From the NCBI GenBank assembly GCA_024362935.1, contig JANCRA010000065.1, positions 2,542,001-2,606,000 of the forward strand: a stretch of DNA of 64,000 bases, written 5' to 3'. Numbering within the stretch: position 1 is the first letter of the stretch; each line of letters starts with the position of its first letter. Of this stretch, positions 33,401-45,059 are shown one piece after another. The stretch is from Setophaga petechia (taxonomy: Eukaryota > Chordata > Aves > Passeriformes > Parulidae). The position numbers and the translations under genes were made by a program. The notes below the pieces were generated by a model. That model worked only from the letters and a program-made list of their open reading frames with translations, ran no database searches and was not told the DNA's origin.

Positions 33401-34240
33401 GAGTGGGCAATGGTTTTGGCCGCTTTGCCAGTGGTAGCTGGCTTTGACAGGCTTTGTTTTTGTCCTCAGGTGACTTTGGCCTCTGTGCTCAGCTCAGCCC
33501 TGAGCGCAGCAAGCGCAGCTCCTGTGTGGGCACTCCCAGCTGGATGGCACCGGAGGCAGTGAGAGGAGAAGCCTACGGCCCCAAAGTGGACATCTGGTCC
33601 CTGGGGATCATGGGGCTGGAAATGGTGGAAGGGGAAGCTCCTTATGAGGGGGAAACCCGTCTCAGGGTAAGGTGCAGCTTAGCAAGAGGGCTGTGTGTGG
33701 AGAGAGCTGATGTGGCCAGCAAAGGAGCAGGTGCAGTGTCCTCTTGCATCCATGTGCTGCAGGTGTTTGAACTGATAGAAAGGAACGGGCCCCCAAAACT
33801 GCAGAACCCCAGGCACCACTCGGCTCTCCTACGCGACTTCCTCCGCTGCTGCCTGCAGGCAGAGCAGGACAGGCACTGGTCTGCCCAGGAACTGCTGCAG
33901 GTAAGAAAAAGCAAAGGGGCCAAAAGCCCTGTCAGCTAAGGGCACCTGCATGAAGGGGTGAGCAGGAGTGTGGGCCATGTGGCGCAGGCAGCTCCCGGCA
34001 CAGGAAGGCGCAGGGGGACGTGCTGCCCTGGCTGCTCTCTGTGTGTCTTCCTGCTAGCCAGGGAATCCTGCTTGAGCCCGTGAGGATGGCATCCTGGAAA
34101 GTAAGAGTTCCTTTCTTTCTTCTTTTTCCTCTGGGCAGCATCCCTTTGTGACCTCGGGCCATCCTGCCTCCAGCCTGGCTGCTCTCATCATCTCAGCCAA
34201 GCAAGTGCAGGAAGAGTGGACAGGAGACACCTGCGCCTGA
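27424..34240 (+). CDS. PAK-like serine/threonine kinase, 12 exons, left palindrome copy
   Basis: Exons are 27424-27502, 28438-28478, 28875-28997, 29961-30105, 30791-30854, 31486-31534, 31844-31956, 32220-32337, 33089-33188, 33470-33666, 33763-33900 and 34139-34240. All have GT-AG junctions and sum to 1,269 bases, a 422-residue protein. The kinase domain matches group I PAKs: RSIVSVGQP before the domain, glycine loop [15 protein letters not shown] lysine 171, helix-C Glu187, HRD at 259-261, DFG at 279-281, APE at 304-306 and a PAK-type C-terminus. The activation-loop site equivalent to the PAK threonine is Ser295 (SSCVGTP). All catalytic residues are present. The N-terminus is not PAK-like: no CRIB or autoinhibitory sequence, but a hydrophobic stretch at residues 5-22 ([18 protein letters not shown]), then Glu/Ala/Pro-rich linkers. 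It may be a constitutive, membrane-associated kinase. The ATG context (ACC before ATG) is good. Confidence 0.85.
32431..32454. repeat. (CTG)8 microsatellite in PAK-like intron 8
   Basis: Eight uninterrupted CTG units. The mirror copy is at 59,505-59,528 on the right arm with the same length. Confidence 0.9.
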
Positions 34241-34376
34241 GGAGGCCCTTATGGCCCGGCAGCCGAGAGGAGGGAAAAGGGGCTGTGGCATCTTTAGGCA
34301 GAGCTCCAGCCATGCCCCGACTATTAAGAGAGTGTAGATAGGAAATGTGATAGTTTTAATATTTTCTCAATTTAGC

Positions 34377-34446
34377 TGTTAGGTTAGGTAAGGTTAGGAT
34401 AGGTTTTGTTAGGTTATGTTAGGTTAGGTTAGGTGTGGGTTAGGTT
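34377..34446. repeat. Degenerate TTAGG-type tract downstream of the PAK-like gene
   Basis: GTTAG and GGTTA words repeat about a dozen times in 70 bp (TTAGGTTAGGTAAGGTTAGG...). The unit is mainly five bases, not the vertebrate TTAGGG telomere unit. It lies about 135 bp after the stop codon, probably in the 3' UTR. Confidence 0.8.
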
Positions 34447-34804
34447 CAATTTAAAGCTCTGATGTTTTTTCTTCCTCAAAAAGATGAAAGTTTGAAAAAT
34501 TAGGAAATATAGGGATCAACTTTTAAGGACAATGGAACGTCAATAGCTTAGATAATAGAGGATTGTTTAGCTTAGAATATAGTGTTGTTAATTTAGGGAA
34601 GCTCTGCGGTATCTGTTAAGTAGAAATGAAAGAATTGTCCTAATAAGAATCAAGCTGTGAGAGGAAAATCTGGGCTGCATCCTAACTGGAGCCTGCAGGC
34701 ACTCCAAGCTGTCAGCCTGAACAGGCCACCTGCAGGCCAGAAGGATGAAGATGGAGAAGTAGCGAGAGGATATACTTGGTATACTTGATTTCCGCCCGAG
34801 TGTC

Positions 34805-34810
34805 AATAAA
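34805..34810 (+). terminator. Candidate polyadenylation signal of the left PAK-like gene
   Basis: AATAAA lies 565 bp past the stop codon, and the mirror signal exists on the right arm near 57,140. No other AATAAA lies nearer the stop on this strand. Confidence 0.45.
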
Positions 34811-36708
34811 AGTCGAAAATATCCAGAGAGTTGCAAGACTGCCTTCCTTGCCAGCTTGTAGCTGAGTGGACTGTCCCTTTCAGAGGCCCAAAGAACACAG
34901 TGAGGTAAGCAGCTTTGTTTACCTGAAGTGTGCAATGCCCGTGGGAAGCTGCGAGACTTGCAGGTAATGAACGCCAGCTGATGAGCTCACACTCAGGACA
35001 ACACCAGGAGGCAGATGCGCAGTCCTTTCTGGGCCTCTTGTCTTGAAGACGTCAGGCTGATCAGCAGGAATCACCATTTTGTTCCCAACCTCCTCTCACT
35101 ATGTCACCTATGGGATGAAGTGGCATTCTCATAGCAGCATCTGGCCCTTCCTCCCTGCTTCTCTTGTCCCCCCTTTTCAGCCCAGAGCCCCAGGGACCGT
35201 CTGGGCCAGCCTCATCCCCCATGGCTCTGTGCAACCACCAGGGCCTCCTGCACAGCCCCATTCCCACTCTGCTGCCTCCTTGGCCTTTTCCCGCCTCTGG
35301 GCCAGCCTGCTCTTGCCAGCTGTTGGGCACACACACACACACAGCATACCACACCTGTCAGGGAGCAATTGGATGCAGGAGCCCCTGCTAAGCACGGCTC
35401 ACCAGCCCGGCACTTTTCCCACCCAGCTGTGCCTCCATTTGGACTCCATCTGCTGGCATACCCACTGCCAGGGACTGCTCAGGGACTGCATGCTCCTTCA
35501 ATGCTGCCCACAGGCCTGATTTCCACGCCTCCCCATTCCTCCTACTCCTAAGGCTGCCTCAGCCTTCTAAACACAATTTTTCTTACTCCAATGGCTTCCT
35601 GTGCTTTACTTCATACTGTAAGCAGGAGTATGCACTTTTGATTGTCTTGATTCTAGAAGTAATGAAAAGAAGTTGGAAGTGCTGCTAGAGTTTGTCATTT
35701 CAAACTTGAAACAACTGCAAAAAGTAGAGAAGCTTTCTGGGCAGCTTTTCAGTTCATTTCAAGTCTCCTTCCCCTTCACTCCGTTTCAGCATATCTGTTG
35801 ATTTTCCTTTGCTCTCATCTTTTAAGCTTCAGCACTTGTCTATGGATCTGTAAAAAAGCCCTGTAAACCCAACGCAAATTTACTGTCCTTTGTATTTTTC
35901 CTCTTCTGCAAAAGCTGAAGGTTCCTGTGATCTTCTCCTGTGATCTAGACTTTGATTCCCACCTTGGCTCTGGCTAAGAGCAGAACAAATGGAATTTATT
36001 ACCTGCTAGTAAGATCTGCTAACAAAGGCCACAGTTAGAGCTAAGCGTGGTGCTCCTCTCCCTCCGTTGAATACACATCTTTGTCTCAAGGCCTGGTGAT
36101 TTCCAGGAGCACCTGGAAGCTACTGCCAACAACAAAAGTCTCACTCTTGCTGCTTTGGACACTGAGTTTTTGGTGGGATTTTGATCTACATCTACAGTGA
36201 CCTACAGCAACTGGATCTTTGACACAAATGGCCTTCAAGCAACATTTCTAAGCATAGTGGGCAATGAAGTCCAGATACTAATCAGTTGCTTGATATTTGA
36301 ACTCTGTGTAATGTTGTGGGTTCTTACGGCCGGGTGCATCTTGGCACTCAGCCAGGAGCACCCTGTTACCTTCGGGGATCCCCCTGATATACCTTTCCCC
36401 TTACATCAGCCTGTTGCATATTCATAGTCCCTCATGCATATCCATAAACTACTTTACATATCCCAGGAACGATTTTACATGGCCCCTTCTTGGGGGTGCC
36501 CTTTTCAGAATATGTGTGTTTCTTGGCTGTGGTTTTGGCTCCTTCTCTTTATCTCCTCTAGTTCTGGGCCTTGCTCCACTCTGCCTTCAGATTGGGAGTG
36601 CTGATAGTTGGCAGATCTGTCCAGGTGTCCTCATCCTGTGTGCATTGGATGTTATCCCATCCAAGCAGGCAGTTTAACACAAGCAGCTATTTCACTGAGT
36701 TAATTAAC

Positions 36709-36852
36709 AAAAGAAATAAAAACTATATAACAAAGTTACTTTTACACCTACCATCACTCAGCGAGAGGTTTATTGTTATGGACACATAATATTGGCTTTT
36801 TGCAGATATTAAAATGGATTTTTTATCTGTGGTGTTAAAGTAACTTTGTTAT
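36709..36852. repeat. Short inverted-repeat (MITE-like) segment, left arm only
   Basis: ATAACAAAGTTACTTTTACAC near 36,727 is the inverse of GTGTTAAAGTAACTTTGTTAT ending near 36,852, with one mismatch. The arms lose similarity at about 36,708 and the right arm lacks this segment. About 85 bp separate the inverted ends. No TA target duplication could be confirmed. Confidence 0.5.
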
Positions 36853-37855
36853 TGTCTCAGTTTGAAAAGCCAGGTGTCTGCTAAGGGAGGCAGGAGCCTC
36901 TCCTGGAATGGAAAATGTAAACCCTCTCCCTTTGAATTGTTATAATTCTAAAATTAAGGAGCTCTCAGGCAAATATATGGGAGCAGGAATAACAGTTGTT
37001 TTTTAAGGAAAAATTAAAAATACAAATGCAGTAGTACAAACAAACAAAACCACTGACAGAGTCAGAACAGGACCTGACACCCTGTGGGTCAGGGTGTTGG
37101 CAGCAGTCCCAGTCAGTGGTGGCTGCAGCCCTCCTGCAGTGCCCGGTGTGGTTCTGTTGGAGCAGGGAGCCTGGAGAAGGGTGGAGTTTTCCTCTGAAGG
37201 TCCAGGTGTGCTGCAGATGGGCCTGGTCTTCCTCTGGGAATCCAGTGGAGAAGACAGCTGCTCCTATGGGAATCCAGTGGGAAAAGGCTGCTGTGGTGTT
37301 CCAAATCTCAGATTCTATCCAGGTAGGAATGATTGTCCATGCAGGGACACTCAATGGCCAATTAACAGCAGGAAATTAATAATAATTGGCCCATCCATTA
37401 TCAGAAGATATCTCCTGGAGGGAGGACTGCTTGTGGAAGAGATAAACTGCCCAATGAACAGAACTGCCCCACCTCTGACAGATGGCAAACAGAACACACA
37501 CTTATCTTGCAATCCAGGACCTGTCCTCACTGGCTGCCCCCATTCTCCAGAGTTCATGGTGTCCAGGGAGGCTGCAGCTGCCAGTGCCGGGAACAAATGA
37601 GATGGGTCTGGGTTTCAGAGAGCTCCAAAATCCATTTCTGACCTCTGAAAGACAGGGCAAAGGCAGGGCTGTGGGGTTTTTATAGGGTGTCTCAGGGGTG
37701 CCGTTCAGGTTTGGGTCAAGGGAGGAGATGATAGCAACATAAGAAGGGTTGAGATCAAATTCCTGCATCTTAGCAACAGGGGCACTCCACATAGAATGTG
37801 TCCCCAAGTCCTAAATTCCCCCTAAAACTCCTGTTTAATGGTGGGACTTTAGACA
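36853..37855. mobile_element. LTR-like element inserted in the left arm
   Basis: The 1,003-bp block starts TGTCTCAGTTTGAAAAG and ends GGACTTTAGACA, giving matched TGTCT...AGACA ends. It is absent at the mirror position on the right arm, so it is a left-specific insertion. Overlapping frames inside have no domains. I could not confirm a target-site duplication. Confidence 0.6.
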
Positions 37856-38088
37856 TCTTTGATCATGTCATTCATTTAATGCTGTTTTGGCTGCTTTTAA
37901 GAAATTAAGATGAAGCAGAAGAAAATTAAGGCCAAACCAAAAGGAGAAGCAGCCAGGTGTGTTCCCAACATGGATCACAGGGAATGTGGCTCACCAGGGC
38001 TGTGCCAAACATGATTCCTCCAGTGGCGGATGGAGCTGGAGCAGCGCACGAAGCTCTTCCCACACTCGGGGCACTCGCAGGGCTTCCC

Positions 38089-38946
<858 letters not shown>

Positions 38947-39329
38947 CCCTCCTCCCCCCTAACCCTTCCTCCTCCTCCCCCTCCATCCCGGCCCTTCCCT
39001 CCCTCCTCCTTCTCCCCCAGCAGCAGCCACACCGTCGGTGCACCGTTCCCGCAGCCCTCACAGCCCGCGGCAGGAGCAGCGATGGAGCCGGGACAGGTCG
39101 GGATGGGCAGCGCGGGGCTCTCGGCTGCTCCCAGCCACTGCGGGCGGGGGGAAGCCGGCCCGGGCCAAAGGAGAGGCAAACTGGGCAAACTGGGGGCTGC
39201 ACATCCAAACTGGGCCTTGCTGGGGACCCTGTCTGGCCACTGCCAGCCCTTGGGGCTCCTCTCGCCACATCCGCCAGGGGGGAACGCACACAGGCCTGGG
39301 GGATCCCAGCAGTGGCAGCACTGCCAGCG

Positions 39330-40840
39330 ACTGATTTGTACTGGGAGTGACTGGGAATGACAGTGAGAATGCTGAGGGACACTGGGATATACTGGGAGTG
39401 TCTGTTAACCATACTCAGGTGACTGGAACCACACTGGGAACAGGTGGGGACCATGCTGGGGAGAACTGGGACCCCATGCTGGGGGTACCTGGGAGCCAGT
39501 GGGAATGACTGGGTGTACACTGGGGACAACTGGGCATGACTGGGACCATGCTGGCAGGGACTGGGATCATCTATGGATTGGCTGGCACCATACTAGGGAC
39601 AACTGGGATCACACTGGGAGGAGCAGGGATTGACTGGAACCGTGCCGGGGGCTACTGGGACCCTACTGAGATCACAGTAGGAGGAGCTGGCCAATGCTGG
39701 GAGTGACTGGCATCATACTGGCAGCCACTGGGACTGCACTAAGGGTGACTGGGAGTGACTGGGAACATGCTGGGAATAACTGGGATACACTGGGAGAGAC
39801 TGAAACCACACTGGTGGTAAATGGGGGCAACTGGAACCACACTGGATGATCATGGAAGCAGCTGTGCCCATGCTGGGGTCATACTGGGATCCTATGGGAA
39901 ATGGCTGGGATCATACTGGGAGTGACTGGGAAGGTGCTGACTCTGACTGGAACCATAGTGGAAGCGACTGGGAGCAACTGGGCCCACACTGGGAGTGCCA
40001 GGGAGTCACTCTGAGCATGACTGCAATAATACTGGGAGTGTCTGGGACTGACTGGGGTCATCCAGGGGGTGACTGGAACCATGCTGGGAGAGACTACTGC
40101 TCCTGCTGGGGTCATCCTGGGAGCCACTGGGAAGACACTTTGGGCAACTGCCAGAAACTGGGATCATGTTGGAGGACACTGGGAGGAACTGGTAAAGACT
40201 CGGATCATCTGAGCTAACTAGAACTATACTAGGCCAACTGGGATATGCTGGGAGAGTCTGTGACCGTATTGGGGGGGACAGGAAGCACACAGGGAACTGC
40301 TGGGGCCATGCTGGGGACAACTGGGAGTGAGTTGGACCATGCTGAGAGGGACTGGGACTATTCCAGGGACAACAGGGACCATGCTTGGAGGAGCTGGAAA
40401 CAACTGGACTTATTCTGGAAGCAACTGGGATCATACAGGGATGACATTGGGAGTAGTTGGATCCATGCTGAGAGAGACTGGGATCACACTGAGGGTGCTT
40501 GGAATCATACTTGGATTGACTGGGAGTGGCTGTCAGCAACTGGAATCATGCTGAAAGCAACTGCGATAAACTGGCAGAGACTGGAAATCACAGGGATCGT
40601 ACTGGAGGCTCCTGGGGTCATGCTGGGATTGACAGGGAGCAACTGGGATCACACTGGGGGCCACTGGCATCATACTGGGAGTGACTGGAATCACACTGGG
40701 AGTAGCTACAATCAAACTGGGATTGTAGGGGGTGTGATTGGTCCCTGTCTGGGGAGTGCTGGGAGCTGCCAGGCGCATGCTGGGAGCCGACTACGCAGCC
40801 ACTGGGAGGAACTGGGAGCAACTGGGAATGGCAGGATGCA
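39330..40840. repeat. 21-bp ACTGGGA minisatellite array, left arm
   Basis: Imperfect units of the type ACTGGGATCATACTGGGAGTG, with 10- and 11-bp half-units ACTGGGA plus a short variable spacer. The array lies between the zinc-finger 5' region and the MHC-like fragment. The 21-bp period is a multiple of three and gives long shadow frames rich in Gly-Ser-Asp-Trp-Asp-His-Thr. Confidence 0.9.
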
Positions 40841-40891
40841 GCTGCAGCAGCGGCAGCTCCCCGGGGGCCCCGTGCCGGTGCCGCTCGTGGT

Positions 40892-41019
40892 GCCGGCTCT
40901 GGCTGTGCCCAGGTCCCGCTGGAAGGGGATCCCAGCCAGGGACCCCACGGACACCAACTCGGGGAACCCCAGGCCGGGCTCCGACAGCGCCACGGGCAGG
41001 GAACGCAGGGACAGGAGAA
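40892..41019 (-). pseudogene. MHC class I alpha-1 exon remnant, left arm
   Basis: On the minus strand an acceptor (GTCCCCCCAG) is followed by codons reading LLSLRSLPVALSEP, then a segment ending VSVGSLAGIPFQRD. This fits the start of MHC class I alpha-1 (HSLRY, VAVSEP, VSVGYVDG, PF.R.D patterns). Similarity ends about 43 residues in and the minisatellite follows. No alpha-2 or alpha-3 exons are present, so it cannot encode a class I chain. Confidence 0.55.
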
Positions 41020-41554
41020 CTGGGGGGACACCGAGATTTGGGGGCTGGGGGGGCACGGGGGAACCAAAGGAGGAACCAAAGGGAGAACTGGGAGAGCAGG
41101 GAATGGGGTTTGGGGGTTCCAGGACTGAGAAAAGGGGAGGCTGCAGTGGGCAGAGGGGGGGACGGGCTGGGCTAAGGGGGTTCCTGCATCCAGGAAAGGG
41201 AGCTCCAAGGGTCCCCGGTGTCCCCACTCCCAGTAAAAGGTGCGAAAAGCCGGTATGGCTGGGAATAGGGGTCCCGGGTGTCCTCGGTGTTGAGGAGAGG
41301 AGGGGCTGGGGGCTGGGAAAGGCAGGAATTGGGGTCCAGGGGGTCTCTGGGTGAAGGAAAAGGGAGCTCTGGGGGCTGGGAGAGGCGGGATGGCCGGGAA
41401 GGGGGTGCGGGGGTTGTCAGTGCAAGATAAGGGGGTGCGCGGTGGGTCCCATGCACGGGAATGGGGGTGTGGGGGGATCCCGGCGCCCAGGAATGGGGGT
41501 TCAGGGGCCCCCCAGTGCTCCGGGATGGGCGATCAGAGAGTCCCGGTGCCGGGG

Positions 41555-41620
41555 GTCCCCCTCAGCTCTCGCTGCCCCCCAGGGCCCCAGGAGCGCCCCC
41601 AGCCCCAGCGCTGGAGCCAT
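41555..41620 (-). pseudogene. MHC class I leader-like exon remnant, left arm
   Basis: The ATG at 41,620-41,618 starts MAPALGLGALLG, resembling songbird MHC class I signal peptides, about 600 bp upstream of the alpha-1 remnant, which is a plausible exon spacing. The exon end is unclear. The pairing with the alpha-1 remnant is the main support. Confidence 0.4.
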
Positions 41621-42499
41621 CGCGCTGCTCCTCCTCATTCCCAGTGTGACCCCAGTACGGTCCCAGTAGAACTCAGTCACCCGGGAGCTGCTCCCAGCAT
41701 GATCCCAGTACAGCCCAGTCACTCCCACCCCTGCCATCCCCCGCAGCCCTCGTTCCGTTCCGACCGGTCTCGGCTCCATCCCCGCCCCTCCCGCGGGCTG
41801 CGAAGGCTCCGGGACCAGGGCAGGAGGAGTAGGAGGGAGGGAGGAAGAGGCGGAGCGGCAGCAGGAAGCGGCGGGAGCAGAGGACGGCCGGGATCGCACG
41901 GCTCCGGCGCTGCCTGAACTCCGGAACCCGGGAGCATCGGCCCCTATCCCACAGGTACGCGGGGAGGTTCCCCCCTGTCCCAGCTCCTGGGGTCACACTT
42001 GGATTGGGGGTCCCCCTTCTCCTCGGTGCCCGCCCTGCCCAGGCTGCTGGCAGTCCCAGCAATGCCAAAAGCTCCCCCCTCTTGGCTCTCCCCATTTCAG
42101 GATGCCGGGGCTCTTTGGGCTCCCGGGCTCCCTTCTCCCCTCATTCTCTGCTCGGGGCTGCAGCGGCTCCAAGGAGTCCCCCCTGCCCCTCTCCAGGCTC
42201 TTGAGGCTCCCGCCAATGGCGGCGCTCCCCCCTCTCTGGGCTCCCCACTTTGGGCTCCTGGGGGACACAGGGCTCTGCTCCTCCAGGCTGCCTCTGCCGG
42301 CAGCCGCCACCCGCCACCCCCCGATGTCCCCCCCGAGGGGCCTTTTCCGCTCAGCCTTGGACTTCTTCATTCTACAAACATCCCCCCCAAAAACCCAACC
42401 CAGAGACCCCCCAGGATATCTGGGCCGGGCTCCCCCTCCCCCTCTCACCTGCACGATTGGGGGGGCGATGATCCCACAGGTGGGTGCTGCGAAATCAGG

Positions 42500-42722
42500 A
42501 AGGGTCGACCGCGTGGTTTTCTTCCTTCCTTGATGCTCCTTTTTCCCTCCTCTTCCTCCCCCTCCTCTTCCATCCGTTCTCCTCCCCCCTGACCCTGCCT
42601 CCTCCTCCCCCTTCATTCCTGCCTTTCCCTCCCTCCTCCTCCTCTCCCAGCAGCAGCCACATCCTCGGGGGCTGCGGGAATGGAGACGGAACAGGTCGGG
42701 ATAGGCAGCGCGGGGCTCTTGC
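42500..42722 (-). pseudogene. Truncated zinc-finger-gene 5' fragment, left arm core end
   Basis: The CT-rich/GA-rich 5' region and CpG-rich start resemble the upstream region of the zinc-finger genes at 38.9-39.2 kb and 51.0-51.2 kb. It stops at about 42,722, where arm similarity ends. No fingers are present. Confidence 0.5.
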
Positions 42723-42921
42723 AGTTATTCCAGTCACACTCAGTGCCACCAGGAAGGCTCCAGTACGATCCGGAGACCTGACCCCAGGCCAACCCTGGGG
42801 GAGCTCTGGGGGGTTTGGGGTTCCTGGAGGGGGCCCGGTGGAGATTTGGGCTTCTGGGGGGTCCCAGGCCCACCCTGAACCGGGGTCTGGGGGTTTCGGG
42901 GGGAGGGGGCACAGCAGGGAT

Positions 42922-42944
42922 TTCTCCCCCCCCCCCCCCCCCCA
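42922..42944. repeat. Poly-C run
   Basis: An almost uninterrupted run of about 18 C, followed by ACCCC. Such runs are prone to assembly and sequencing length error. Confidence 0.85.
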
Positions 42945-43039
42945 CCCCGGTTTTTGGGGGTCTCCCATGGTGCCCCCTCCCCAAAAAGCTCCGAGGGCCC
43001 CCTGAAGTGGCTCCTGCTCCACCAGCTGGTGCCCCATGA

Positions 43040-43470
43040 TCCAGGACGGCCCCACTGAGTCTGGGGGGTCCTGGGGGGCTTTTTGGGGATTTTGGGGTTT
43101 TGAGAGGGTTTTGGGGGATTTCGGGGTGGCTTTTTTGAGCTTTGGGGATTTTGTTGTTTAGGACAGACGTTTTGGGTTTTTGGGGGGATTATTGGGTTTT
43201 GGTGAGGGTTGTGGATTTGAGGGGTTTTGGATTTTGGGAGAGTTTATTGGAGTTTTACAGGGGGTTTGGTTTTTTGGGGGGATTTATTGAAATTTTTGGT
43301 AGTATTTTTTAATTTCGGTAGGTTCCACTGGGATTTTGTGGGATTCTCTGGGGTTTTGGAGGATCTTATTGTAATTTTTAGGGGATTTTGTGAGTTTTAG
43401 TGGAATTCTGGGGGGCCTTGGGTGGTCTGAGGGGGCTTTGGAGTTGTCCCCGGGTGTGGGGAAGGGCTGA
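43040..43470. repeat. G/T-rich low-complexity block (TTTTGGGG-like)
   Basis: Many GGGG and TTTTGGGG words in degenerate repetition on the plus strand, giving many possible G-quadruplex combinations. No coding frame is supported. Confidence 0.8.
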
Positions 43471-43489
43471 GAGGCACCAACATCTCCTT

Positions 43490-44160
43490 AAAACCAAAAG
43501 TCCCATTAAAATCCACTAAATCCCAATTAAATCTCAAAAATTAGAACACCCTAGAATCCCAATAAAAGCCCACAAAATCTCTTGTAGTCCTAACAACCCC
43601 CCATAACCCCAATTATTAAGTCTGACAAATTAAGTCTGACAAATCCCGCAAAGAAGTCCCCAAAACCACAAGAAGCTGCACAAAATCCCCGCCAAGACCC
43701 AAAGAAATCCTGGCAAAACCCAAAAAAACCTGGAAACCCCCCCCCAATTCCTACAAAAATCCCCCAAAACCCCCAAAATTTTCCTTTAAAAACCCCAAAA
43801 ATTTCCTTTAAAAACCCAGACCTCCAAAGAATCCCCCTAAATGCCTCCAGAATTCCAGTAAAACCATCCAAATGCCCCCACAAATTCCAATTAAACCCCC
43901 ACAACTTTAAAAGAATCTCAAAAAATCCCAACAAAATCCCAGTAATCTGCCCCAAATTATACAAAAATATCAAAAAAATTCAATAAACCCCCCAAAACCT
44001 CCAGAAAAACTACCCCACCAATAAACCCCCCCAAAACCCAAACCCCCCAAAATCCACAAAACCCCCCAAAATTCCCCAACTGCCCCCAAACCCAATCATT
44101 CTCTCCAAAAACCCCAATAATCGCCCCTGCACTCCCAACAAACTCCCCCAGCCCCAAAGC
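43490..44160. repeat. A/C-rich low-complexity block (CCCCAAAA-like)
   Basis: The plus strand switches to AAAACCCC-type words directly after the G/T-rich block, so the G-rich strand changes sides near 43,470. The 127-residue minus-strand frame here (Gly/Phe/Trp/Leu-rich) is a composition artefact. Confidence 0.8.
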
Positions 44161-44389
44161 CCCAAATGCCCCAGCCCTGCCCAGCCCTCCCTGGTCCCTC
44201 CCAGTCCCGCCCAGGCCCGTCCGGGGCCGCGGCCAAAACTCCCCGGAGCGAACGCGGAGGGCCCGGAGCGAGCCCGGAGCCCATCCCGGGCTGGGCCTCA
44301 GCCTCGGCCCCTCGGGGGCATTTGGGGCCGGCCTGGGCAGGGTTAGGGTGGGCTCCGATCCCTGGCAGCCATTCCCAGCCTTGCAGGGG
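44161..44389. other. CpG-rich segment in the palindrome spacer
   Basis: Short GC- and CpG-rich sequence between the A/C-rich block and the GATTTTAGG repeat. No gene can be assigned. Confidence 0.4.
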
Positions 44390-44890
44390 GGATTTTAGGC
44401 CTCTTGGGCTGATTTTGGCTGAATGTGGTGGGTTGGAGGGGGGATTTTAGATCCCTTTGGATGATTTGGGGCCCATGTGGGTGAATTTAATCCTATATGA
44501 GTGATTTAGGGTCCCTTTTTTTGGTGATGTTGGGCCCATTTGACTTGGTTTTTTTTTCTTTGGGTGATTTTAGGCCCTCTTGTGTTGGTTTAAGGCTGGT
44601 TTTGGTGATTTTAGGTCAATTTGGGTAAATTTTGTCAAAACTGGATGGATTTCAGGCTCCTTGGGGAGATTTTAAGCCAAAGCAGGTACTTTCAGGGTGG
44701 ATTTGAAGGCCATTTTGGAGATTTAAGGATGATTTTAGGCCATTTTGAGGGAATTGTAAACCAGTTTGGGCAATTTTAGGCCCCTTTGGTTGGATTTTAG
44801 ACCCCTTTGGATAATTTTAATCCTGTTTGGCTCATTTGAGGTCAAAGCCCGTGGATTTCAGGTGCATTCGAGATGCCTTTGGGTGATTTG
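44390..44890. repeat. Degenerate GATTTTAGGCC tandem repeat
   Basis: Words such as GATTTTAGGCCCCTTTGG recur about every 20-35 bp with heavy divergence. Plus-strand T/G-rich. No frame is supported. Confidence 0.65.
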
Positions 44891-44933
44891 AAACCAAACC
44901 GGACCCTTTTAAGACTGTGCGTCCCCTTGGCCG

Positions 44934-45021
44934 CGCCCCTTTCCCCTCACGGTTCCCGCCCTTTCCCCGCCCCTTTCCCCTCACGGTTCCCGCCCTTTCC
45001 CCGCCCCTTTCCCCTCAGGGT
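44934..45021. repeat. 34-bp tandem repeat, about 2.6 units
   Basis: The unit GCCCCTTTCCCCTCACGGTT plus CCCGCCCTTTCCCC repeats with almost no change. It contains GC-box-like CCCGCCC words and could act as a small promoter-like element. Confidence 0.8.
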
Positions 45022-45059
45022 TCGGCCTTCGGGAACGGAGGAGGAGGAGGAGGAGGGAG

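Noticed and set aside
34377..34446. Possible chromosome end
   Set aside because: The tract is only 70 bp, degenerate, five-base rather than TTAGGG, and has genes on both sides.
39330..40840. Regularly spaced short repeats resembling a CRISPR array
   Set aside because: The spacers are short, degenerate and repeat themselves. It is a vertebrate minisatellite in a genome with introns and ERVs.
40245..41354. A 369-residue Gly/Ser/Trp/Asp-rich frame
   Set aside because: Translation of the 21-bp minisatellite plus GC-rich flank; no domain and no conserved start.
43590..43973. A 127-residue Gly/Phe-rich frame on minus
   Set aside because: Composition artefact of the CCCCAAAA-like block.
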